Below are positions 25,801 through 37,800 of a stretch of 64,000 bases of DNA, piece after piece. Within the stretch, counting starts at the first letter, position 1, and every line of letters starts with the position of its first letter. Origin of the DNA: Lates calcarifer (taxonomy: Eukaryota > Chordata > Actinopteri > Centropomidae). Location: contig NC_066844.1 in assembly GCF_001640805.2 (NCBI RefSeq), positions 6,236,843 through 6,300,842 on the forward strand. Reading direction: 5' to 3'. Under the pieces are notes generated by a model. It saw nothing but the letters and a program-made list of their open reading frames with translations. It was not told the origin of the DNA and made no database searches. The position numbers and the translations under genes were made by a program.

Positions 25801-28800
25801 GTCACTATGAGATGATCAGTGTTATTTTCTCCAAATTAACAAATCTGCTTCAGAGCCACAGCAAACATTATGGCAACTGTGGCGGGCTACTTAGTGCTTC
25901 TTAAGACATCTAAACTGAACTTCAAGTGCAAAATGAGTTGAATGCCCCTTTAATGTCCTAAATCTCTTTAAAGGGTTCTGCCACCATATTCCATGTAATA
26001 TAAAGTAATTCAGCAGTTGTCCATGAGAAATACACCACTGAAATACGTCATCCATAGCTGTTTTTGTCTCACTACCATGGCACATTTATGTAATAATGAT
26101 CTTTAATCCATTAACACTAATTAACGCAATAATCTGCTCAATTAATGTTATAATTAGTGTAACTGGTTACATATAATATATCACAGTGATTATGGCAGGA
26201 CATTATGCAGCTGAACAAAAGTGCAGTAATCATGCAGCATGGCGCTGTAAGACGAGAACAAATCGATGTAAATCTCCATCCGTGACTACTTGAACCAAAG
26301 CATTTGCATGTTCCTTCAATTCCATTGTATCAGTTGAAAGAAACAGGACATTATGCAGCTCTAGTGCCTCTTGTTTAACAATGTCCGGGTGGATCTTGGT
26401 TTGAATGGCTTTTAGCGTTACAAAGCACTTTCAAGGGCCACTTCACTGATACTGAACATTAAATCTGTGTACTTGACATGAATTTTTACATGTTTATAAA
26501 CATCACTAGACTTGTATCACTGTATCAGAAGAAAATAGGATGATTTCAGAGTATTTACTTACTCAAATTGTGTTTTCCTTGTTTCCTAACATTAGTTTTC
26601 CCATTCTTTTAAAGTTACCTTATGTTTTCTGAGATTCTTTTTCCTGGTTTCAAAGTCTTTCATTTCAGGGATTCTACATTTTTGTATTGTTAACAAATCC
26701 AGTGAAAAGACTAAAACCAACAATGCATTTATACTATTAATAATGCCTGTGTAACCAGTGCCTGTTATAGCTTATTTCTCTGTGCTATGGACGTCCATTG
26801 TTGTCCAAAATCTATTAAAAACACATCAATGAGCCACACTGTCGCACTGGGAGACATGTTACTTCATTACAATCAACATGGGCACTGCAGTTTATTTTGA
26901 GTCAATCCCACCTGCACTGTTCAGCTGCCTTATGTTCCCACTACCACACCAAATCTGCAGCTGAAAACTGAGTAATATTCATTAAAGCTACAATGCCCAG
27001 CTGTTTTAGGAAGTTACTTGATGATCCTATGATGATGAGGATCTTATATTTGTGTGATCCAATTTTTAAGATTTCTGTCTTCAATAGGGACACATGAGCT
27101 TAGGGCAGAGTCACAAACAAGCTAGGGAATTCCAAAAGCATTAAGAGACTGACTAACACATTGTTGGTTTTGGTCTTCTCACTGGATTTGTTGACAATAA
27201 GAACAATATAGAATACTGTCAGCCATGTTCATTAAAATCTGACTTTAGTATCCTTTGTTTCAAAGTCTGTATCAGGCCTCTTTTTGACCCAAGTGTAAAT
27301 TCAGATTAAGGCATCGAAATAGGTTTTTGAACAGTGACTTTAACATGATAAGAAAAACAAAAATACAGTCTGTGTTATTAAACTGATGCACAGAAAAGAA
27401 ACCTGCATCTGTTTTACACCAGGCCTACAGACATAAGATGACCTCTCTTCGAGAGGTTCATGAAGTTGATTTGGCTCATTGTCCATCATATTTCATTTCA
27501 AAAGCATACTGTAATGATACATTATAATCAAGTTCCTATAAGGGTCTTTCTTTGATCGAACTGGATTGACTCAGTAGCACTGCAGGCTAGGCTTACTGCA
27601 CAGTAGTACAGCATGCAGCTGACTGAGGAAATGTGTGAGAGGACTGTTGTGACATTAGCCCGGGGGCATGAGTCTTATAAGGAGCAATCTGTCTGACACA
27701 CACCACACTCACACACACAGATAAACACACATACACACATTAACACACACACACGGGTCCAGACTGGGAGCAGAGATAGCATCACTGCAGCTCTTTCATT
27801 GGATGAGCCATCGGGGAAAAAAAACACAAGATAGCCTGATGGAAAGAGAGAGAAAGAGAGACTCTGAAACTGTGCGAGACAAAGACAGGAGAATGGCCAA
27901 GGGAAGAAAGAGAGAAACAACAGATACAGAGGTAGAAAGACAGAGATATTAAGTGAGAAAAAGAAAGAGGGATGGATTCAGAAAGAAAGAAAAGAAAGCT
28001 AGACCAAGAAAAACACTGAGGGAAAATAATGTTTTACATGTGTTCAGGAAAAGAGAAGTAAGTTTTGGTGAGCAGAGTGAAAAAAAATCCATCATTACTG
28101 TGTTAAGAGTGTGTAAAGGCCAGAGTTTGTCATTACACTGACAGAACATGCAGCCATGATTCAGACTCCCAGGAGCCTCCGAGGAGCACGGGGTCAGCTC
28201 TCTAACCAATCCTATTCCATCACCCCCAAATGGACAGGCTGAGTGGAAATGGGGCATGACAATAAATGCCATCAGCAGATCACTCTACCCGCAGGGCCAT
28301 TGCAAAGGTCAAGCCTGCCACAGGAAGGGTGTAACCGGGGTGAAAGGTCACAGGGATAACCGACAGTCTCACCGTCCATGCAGCATATGGACGTGTCCAT
28401 CAGTGTCTTTCGATTAGGCTACTCCTGTTCCAGATATAACAGGACATTTCTATCATCGTCTGCCACAGTTTTGTTGTCTTGAGTGGCTGATTTCAGTTGA
28501 GTAATATGACCCTGTGGGTAACTCTGAACAAAAAAGTGGCTTTTATGCTTTGCATATTGTACACTAATGAGGTGAATCCAGGTGAAAGTCATTATCTCTC
28601 ACCGATCCTTATTCAAATCTATTCCAGTCTCAAGGCAGGAGGTGCAGGTAGATACAACTTTCAGTGGCACTGATGGCACAGTTTCCATTTGTTAGCAAAA
28701 TGCTAGTGGGACCCAGTGAGGACAAGATTAGCATTTCAGTCAGTGCAGTCATGTCAAGATTTTAACCATTTACTGCAACAATAATGTGTTTTTGAGTTTG

Positions 28801-31800
28801 GTTGAAGCATGTGGCTCTGCTCATGTGATGCTCTGGACAAAGACTGTCCCTGAGCTCAAAAAACCAGCAGTCTGAGACACACAACATACAGCTTTTTCTT
28901 CTTCTTCTTTTTTTGCTTTTGGTCTATTATCCACCAACATGACATATATTTAAATGAACATCAAGACAAATTAAAAGAAACATACATAAACTCATGAACT
29001 AAATATACATAAACTCACAAAATGCTTAGACAAAGGAGGTAGATAGAAACCAGTCTCAAACATGACTCAAGATGGACTGACTCATCGCCACTGATCAAAT
29101 CAGTTGGTTTTCTCAGTGTCTCTCTCAGCTATCACATACACCTTGTTATTGTCCTGTTAGAAGCTCACTAAAAGAAACACAACACAGAAACAATGCTTCT
29201 CTGTAGAAGAGAAGCAGTTGCTGAGCTATTATCCTTGTAAACAGTGCTTATCTGCACCTAGTTTTGTACTGAACTGAGAGAAACTGGAAATAGAAAGAGA
29301 CTGATGTTACTGCTGAACTGCAGACAGAGCTTGAACTGAAGTGTTCAAATCTACAAAGATGTTGGTTAACACAAACCTGTCATAAAAACCTTTGGCATAG
29401 CTTTTGATTTATAGCTCAGCCACCAGTGTGGCCTGTTGTTAGCACCACTACAGCATTAGACAGATGTACGCTGTACAGGCTGTATTGTATTATACTCCTG
29501 ATGTGTTTACAATCTTTTATCCACTTTGTGCATTAGAGCAACCATGGGAAGGTTCACCTTGTGTAATTACTGAATGAGAGACCACTGCCATGCAATTACC
29601 ATGTTTAAATCCTCTCATTCACCGTGATAGAGAGTGACAATAACAGCAATCAGGAGGTATGCAGTGAAAATGGTTTTGCTTGATGTTGTTGACTGAAAAG
29701 CAGCAGATTACAGAGTCCCCTTAGTAACAGAGGTAGGCTGGTCATATAGGATTGGATGGTGTATGGGACTTGGACTGGCTCTACTAACATCATCCTGGAC
29801 AACAATATTTAACTATAAAAACAGAATTACTTTTGTACATGACATAGACTTGTGTATCTTATGATCAAAAACATTAATAAGTCAACTCCAAAAACTACAG
29901 GATATCAAATCTGTTTCCCAGGTTTTATATTCTGTTTCTGTTTCTGTATGAAGGACAGCAGATTTTTGCCTCTGTGCTACTGTAAGTATGTAAGTATGCA
30001 GCAAATGCACTATGAATGACATTATACCTTTGCTTACCTTGTGGCAGCCTCAAACACATAACAGGTGTTGAGTGGAATTGATTTTCTGAGGAAATGTTTC
30101 TGCAGAGCACAGTAATGCTCAAAAGGACCACAATGGCATACAGAGTGAAACCAGATGCTTCTCTGACACAGTGAGCGTATTAAGAAGATTGTGCAACCCT
30201 AGTTTCTGGTTATATTTCATGTTTTGTATGTACCCCAATTCAGAGGGAAAACAACGATGTCATAGCTGCTACAGAGGAATTGCAAGGATACTTTAATATA
30301 TGATTAATCCTTTAATGTGTGCCAGATGACTTCACCTAAGAGAGACAATGCTACGACAGGCTGGAAAGGTGGAGTAGTGGTTTGCCGTTCAACTGAGGCA
30401 TCACAAATTTGAGCTGCCTCAACACTGCTCTCAATCAAGCCGCTGACTCCTTTACTGTTTGATCATTGTAAGAGAACAACCTCACTACTGGTAAATATAA
30501 ATTGGTGGATGCATGTACTGTAATACGAAGGGGCGTGCTGTGTTGAACAAAATAAAAACGGACCATCACATTTCCTCAGTGGCTGCAGTTACACAGCAGC
30601 TGTATTCCCCTAGAAATGGTTGAAAATGTTAAGCTCATGGCAAATAAAGCCTTAGTCAAATACTCTCATGTGCAAATAGTGGATTCATTATGGCTTATTG
30701 AGAGTTGACCGGGTGAGGAAATTCTCCAGTGCATGGCTAAATGACTTGGACTTTTCAAAGTCACGGTTTCTAAGGGGGGCCAGGAAGGGGGAGATTTGAT
30801 GATTGAAATCATTAGAATGGAGGTTCAGGGGAAGGGAGGGGCACTGGCAGAATAGGTGTGTTTGAGACTAAATTGAAAGGATTTTCATAACTGTATGAAC
30901 GGAGCTAGACCTCCGGATAAAAGTCTACAGAGCGGATTGCTATTAGATGTCTCAGTACAGCTGAAATAGTAAATGGTATTAAGAGAGGAAATTTTGTGAT
31001 AACAGGTATAGGTGTCACACTTTTTGCTTTTCCTGACTTCAGTTTTATTTCACAGCTCCATCTCTTCCTCCGACAATCTTTGTCCTCTCTTTCTTTTCTC
31101 TCTCCCGCTTGGTCACACAAATGGAAACACACAAGAGGACTGTGACTGCATTGCGGTCAGGAAAATGAAGACCATACGGGTGCCATGAATTGTTCCACTG
31201 TCCCCCTCCCACTGCTTTTGTTGGTGGGCCATGGGAACCTGACAAACAATGGGAATGATTGGAGGGACGGGGGCTGTATGGAGGAGGACAGGAAACAGAG
31301 AACAGGAAACTGTGTCCTCAAGGAGAGAGAAAAGAAGTGAACACGCAGAGACTTGGAGGAGACTGTGGTCAAGTTGTAGAAATTGTGGTATGAGGACTTG
31401 GAAGCTGGCCATGCAGCTGAAGGTTAGAGTGAACTGAAATTTTTGGCTGCTGCAGCTAGACGGCTTTTAACAATAGCCCTCAAAAACACACATGCATGAA
31501 CATGCACATGCTCTCACACGCCATGACCTCTCTTCCAAATCAGTTGGTAATCGTGTTTAGGTATGGGCACTTGCCAACATACAGAATATCTAGTGGCTGC
31601 GATCAATCCCCCTCTCTTTGTGACTGTAGTTAATGTGATGGCTGAATGATTAGTCGTGTCCTGTAATACACATCTCCACCTCAGTGACCCCTCGTCCCCC
31701 GAATGCTCTTCGTTTTCATTAGCCGCTGCAGCTCAGCTCTCTGTCCTGAGCTTTATCTCATTAGCATTCACAGAGCCGTGATGGATATATGGGCTAATCA

Positions 31801-34800
31801 GTGCCCGCACTCCTCGGCTGTCGTCCACGTTCAGACCATATGCATAGCCACTCAACCTTAAAGGTGGCCAGTTGTCTGGCCCTTATGTCGCTGCGTGCCC
31901 CTTGTCACAATATTGATTCAAAGCCTGGGAGCATCCACTGTGAATTCTGAGCCAAAAACTGTCTAGCATACAGCCTGTGTACATCTACTTTAGATCTAGC
32001 CTTGCGTGTTTTTCATTCTGTGCCCTTTTCCAGTCTAATGAAAGATTTATGTGTGGTTTCCTGCCAAATTGTAACTTCTTTACTTTTGGTGGTTTTATAT
32101 GAAAATCAATACTTTGCTGTAAATCAGATGTTTGCATGCAGAAGGACATGCTGATTTCCTGCAAAATGTCATGTAATGATTGAAGAGGACAAGTTTGTTG
32201 TGTAGAAAATGAACTGACCTCCTTGAATCTGATACGAGTCTGACAGACTTGTCTTCAGGGACAGACGAAACCTTGTCAGAGCGGCAGATTGGGAATGATT
32301 GGTTGAACAGAGTGCTCCATGCCTCCTGGGTCACCATCCATATGTTTAGGTTAGCTGGGTGAATTTGGAGGGCACAGACCGGCTGGCCACATATGGACAC
32401 ACTTTTTTAAGATTGGGTTGGCCATTACCACATAAACATAGTAATCGTCTGCTTACAAGGTTTCTCAATCTGCGGTGGAAAAACAGAGGTTTGGGGACAT
32501 TTACATGTATACTTCCTCTCAGCATGAATAAAATCATTGCCTGAAATGAATCGCAGAATCAATCCCATATGTAAATACTCACGGGAGAGACATTTGGGTG
32601 AGTGTATTGCTCATGCAAGGTCTGGCAGCTTTACAGCAGAGCCAGCCCGGCTCAAGCCAAGTGACATCTTAGAAGTCTGGGGTTTTTTGTTTTCTTTGGC
32701 TCTCACAGGATGAGAGTGCAGTCGAGCATTTAAGATGCAAACCCAGCCACGAGAAAGGTGGGTACTAAGCTGGGTTGTTTATATCCATCGTAGGTTCTGT
32801 GAGGGAATTTCAGCAGCAGGGAGGATATTGCTGTTATTGGCTTAAATATTATTCATGGGTTAAATATATATCCTCGTCAGCTGTGATACGCTGGGAAGAG
32901 AGAATGAAATGAGAAGCTGACTGAGGTCATATGAACATGTGGTATTAATGGCAAATCAGTTCAGTTCTTCTGTTACATGACATGGACCACACAGGGGGAG
33001 TCTGTTTGAATTTTAGAAGGAGGTTTTCTGAACTTTTTGGAAAATATGTAATCTGTGATATTGACAAAGTGATGTCCTAACTACTTAAATAAGACCACAT
33101 TTACACTTAGTCAGTTCATGCATCTTGTGAAGGATCAGACAGCTTTTTCAATATGCAGTGGCTAAGTGCAAATGAAGTATTTGAGGTGAATTGAAATCTG
33201 ATTTCCACATTCTAACTAGATCTGGAAGTGCAACTGCAGAAGCGCTCTGTGCAAATATCAACTCAAAGACTGAAGTGACACTGAAAGACTGAAATTAGCT
33301 GTTGTCCCCCCGACTCTTTAAAGTGGCAGGAAAGGTGATTTCACACATAGGATTGCACAAAAGGTGCACAGAGCTTTTAAACATATATCTGATCACTGAT
33401 CAGTCCAATCACTGAATATGCTGAGCAGGTGAGGGAGCAGCGTGAATCACAGTGAATGTAAAGGCAAGAGGATAAAAGTTTTGTCTTGCTTAAGTTGATA
33501 AATATGGTTCAGCTATGTGTTTTTATTCGTAAATAGTTATTAGCTAGCAAGCAAACTGTTGTAACTAAGCTGCTTTAAGTGTTTTTGTCAATTACCAAAC
33601 AGCTTCAGGTGCATTACCTCCCCATCCCCCCACTTTCTGGACAAGAGGACTGACCCTGGTCAGCATTTGTGTGAGAAAATCAAGATGATGCTATCATACA
33701 TATGATCTGGACAACAGAAACGCATACGCATAGGTGTCAGTGTTTAAAAAAGGATGTATTCAATCTCGCATGACTTCTACTCAGAGATTTAAAATGACAA
33801 GCGTAAATGAGGACTAACATTGCATAATATGACTGTTGCATATCCAGTGTGTGTTTCTGATCTGCCACAATCAATGATAGCGTATTGATCAAACAAGTGA
33901 TCAAGCACACAAACACAAATTTAACAACCAACAAAAGACTAAGTGCTCAGCATGTAAGTGCATATGCAAGTCTGCTCTCATTTGTCAGTTTATTAGGAAC
34001 ATCTAGCTAAGACTAATGCAGTCTAATACAATAGTCCTGCAATAAATCCTTGTGAAGGTTATACAGAGTGCTGTGTCTCTTGTTTAGCCTGTCATTATTG
34101 ATTTGAATGGGGTGGACAAAATAATAGGAACACCTGTCAACACAGTAGTGTTCAGCACCACAAATTGCAGCCTCCAACACGATCACACAGTTGAATCAAC
34201 ACCTCCTCAACACAGTTTCAACACAAGCTGAGCATTATAACCTGTGTGAAAGGAGGATTTATTGCAGGACTCTTGTATAAGACTGCATTAGCTTTAGCTA
34301 GGTATGACAGCTGAGTGTATATGCGTCTTTGTTTGTGTGCCTTTGTGCCTAGGTGAGTATGCGTGTATGTGTGTGTGTGTATATGCAACTTTGTGTGTAA
34401 TGTCCTACAAGCAGGCTCATTATAAAACCAATTAAACCCGCCTTACTCTCATTATGGAGCTGTGGGGCTTAAGGAGAGATTGAGGACCTGTTGTACTCTC
34501 AGGGGGAATTCTGCCTGGTCAGCCCTGTTTTTAATGATAAAACCACTTTTAAATCCGCTGAAATCAAACACCACGGATGGGTCTTGATGGGTCAGTGTTT
34601 GCCAGGGTTCATCCCTGCTCCCCTGGCCCTAGGTCAGCCTCATCATACACAGCTCAGTATCCCTCTGTGAATGATCGTTTTGGGGATTTTTATATGTGGT
34701 TTCACCACAGAAATGCTCTGGTCTCTATCTGTGCTATTTATGAAACGAGGAGTGTGGGGGGAAAAAAATCATGTAAACTGGCTCCATTACTGTGTGGGAC

Positions 34801-37800
34801 TGTGTTACAGGAGGAGCAATAGGATGTAAGTAGGAGGAGGAGGAGTAGGAGCATAAGCATAAGAAGAGATGGGGCAAGAGAAAGAAAACAGACAATGAGC
34901 AAGAAAGAAAGAAGCTTAGCTCTGAGATAAATCGGTCTATGAAATAACTATTTAAAGGATTTGATTGTGCATGGTGTTGAGGTAATCACAATCTGACCAG
35001 TGAGAGACAAACTGTGTCTTTTTATGATCTGGAATCAACAGACACACATCTCATGTCACTATTGTGTTCATTACTTGGTACTAGCGTTTTTGTGTGTGGA
35101 AGATAACGCCCTCCTCTTAACCCCACAGTATTCACCCTCCCACCCACATAAACACACACACACAAACACGCCCGTTTGCACAGATTTTCTCCCTCCCCTC
35201 TTCATTCTTGGCTGGCAGAGCTGACGGTTGCAGAGGCACAGCTGCCTGGAAGATGGAGGCGTGATTGATTGATGAAGTTTTGGTGCCCACGGGATCCAAT
35301 CATGTAATCAGTTTGTATTGATTGACTGTCCCCATTGAGAGACTGCTGAGACTCTGACACCATGTGTGTGGAAGCTAAACCTGGCACTCATTCAAAATCT
35401 TCTGCAGTCAAATTTGATTTGGTGGCGAGGTCGCCTAAGTCCATGCGCTTAGGATGCACATGCAGGGACGACTAATATAATCGCACTGCAGATGTTTCGC
35501 AACACTTCCACAATTCTCTGCTCCAATTCCTCATTATCTTGCATTTATTTTAATTATTATGATTGAGAAATTAATTCAGCTTTACTGTAATTGCATCACA
35601 TGGTTAATGATCCAATCTCCCTGGAATTTAAATAGGGCTTCAACCTGGGTTTGCATAGCTAATGAGGATTTTTTTTCTCCAGCTATCATGCTTTATTCAG
35701 ACTTTGCTTGCTCATTTCACACTTCTGACTTAGATTTCAAGTGTCAAGTTACCATTACTATATGATGCAATTCACATAATTCACGCACCAATAATGAAAA
35801 ATGGGATTTATGAGTGCAAATAAAGGTATTTTTTAAAAATAAAAACTGGAGGAGAAATGCTTAGTTTTTGTGGTGTATAGCACTTTGGGTGCTGGTTATG
35901 CAGTATACACCAGACAAATAAGGAGGTTTCTCTCTGTGGTTAGACAAAAAAAGTTAATACACTTTCATTATAAAGGGAGAACTACAAACAGGATGTTTAT
36001 ATCGGCAATAATAAAGGGTTTTTCAGCTTAGTCACCACTTTACATCTTTACAAGGATTTCCACATTTTCACAAGGCTGCTTTTGGACAGTTCCAACACCA
36101 GTAAGCCACTTACTACAAAGACAGACCTGCCTATTTGTTTGCTTCACTGCAAACAGCACATCTTGTTTGTAGGCAGAGGTGGGAGAAGAGAATTGAAAAC
36201 CCTTCACCAGTGGGCATCTGTTCTCCATGCTTGCATTTAATGAGCCCCAAAAGATTGCCGCCTGAAAGTCGTCCCAAAGTCAAATTAAGGCTGAGCTCAC
36301 TGAACATGTTTCAAAACTCAACTGCGTCATGACTATAACCCCAGGGGTGGATTTGGGTCAGAGTTGCACTGAGCAACCGGAATACTGAATTAGTAGCAGC
36401 AGACAAATCTTTCTTTCCTCTCTCCTTTCCTCGGCTCACTTCTACAATTAATTTACTGTTTCTTGGTGGCACTAATGAAGATACTTTCAGAGTTGCTGCA
36501 CACCACCTCAAGTCCAGAATGTGCTGGATGCAAAACATTTAGTAAATGAAAAGAAGTTAAAGCATCCACACACTTATCTCCATTGCAAACATGCACACTC
36601 CGTTTACTGTGTATGTTTTCAATCACACAGACCTTGACCTTCATCACAGCATACTAATGGAGCAACATAATAAAAATGAACACATACAGTATCAGGAAAC
36701 CACAGGAAACAGTTACCAAACTCTAACTAACTTTTTTTGGTAGAGGCTAACAGTTCTCCCTGCTGCAAGATTATGTGCTAAGCTAGGCTAGACACAACCT
36801 AGATCTCTGCACTGGATATGTGGATATTGATACTGACCTTCTCATTTACTTCACCTACTGAAGTTAGTATGCCAATAAGCTAGTCCACAGCCCATCCCAT
36901 CTCATAATACCACTGTCACTCTATCCAGTCTGCCTAAGTCCAACATGAGATGCATATTCTAACCTCTTGTCTTGTGAAAGCGACAATGGCTGAAGATCTT
37001 GGTTAGTAAACAGCTGTTGATGCTACTTTGGCTATGTAGCAAAAGCAAAAACTTGTGATTTAATTCTACATATTTCTGTTTCATACACAAATAAAAGGGC
37101 TGTTTTTGTGTGTCATTAACACATACTGTAAGCAGCTTCTCTGTTAATGAGCTAATTAATTGCCACACTGGAGAGAATTTATTCCTAACCGATAAGTCAT
37201 TATCAGATAAGTCTATTTGTCACCACAGAACAAAATGTAAATGACTTGCACAAGAGGAGATTTTGTACTGTTGGAAATTCTGGAGAAGTGGTCTGACTAA
37301 ACGTGAATAGACTTCTCATGGTTTTTGTTTCCATTGTCCTGAAGTCAGCCGGGATGTTATGAATTTCTGCAATTTCTCAAAATGAAGAAAAAATAATTAT
37401 ATATAATTGTTTCCTTATAAATTTTATAACTATTTGAAGTGGGAAAACATACAGAATTTCACAAGTTAGCAGTAAAATAGGTGGTCTTCCACATGACGGT
37501 TTTTGGTTTTTGTTTCATATCTTATTAAGCTGACATTTAAAGAATATTTCCTCTTAACACCAATGTCCTGAAGGAACAATGGGAGCTTCTGTACAAAGCA
37601 CACCAAATGATATACAGTAGTGGACAGATATCACTCGACAAATGTATAGTAACCTACACGGCATTCACTGTATCTGCCTCTGTGTTTGTCTATGTCTCTG
37701 TAGATCAGGGTGGACGGCCCTCTGGAGGGAGGAGTGCTGTACGAGACAGTGACTGTGATGAAGGATAGCAGCGCCATCCTCCGGGACATGGCCTTCTCCC

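Larger units (their letters stand above)
24757..37703 (+). other. plxna2: intron 2 of the coding region (12.9 kb)
   Basis: No gene seen. It holds a near-palindrome (25,015-25,071), a terminal-inverted-repeat element (25,492-25,956), a 17 bp direct repeat pair (26,197-26,360), an inverted repeat element (26,687-27,200), CA-rich sequence at about 27,696-27,755, a long inverted-repeat MITE (34,003-34,301) and an older repeat at 36,720-37,040. Two non-repetitive stretches at about 31,680-31,920 and 35,225-35,660 look like possible conserved non-coding elements. Confidence 0.7.

Noticed and set aside
30356..30480. Possible tRNA-like SINE (GGTGGAGTAGTGGTTTGCCG)
   Set aside because: An A-box-like word is present but no convincing B box or tail; too degraded to call.
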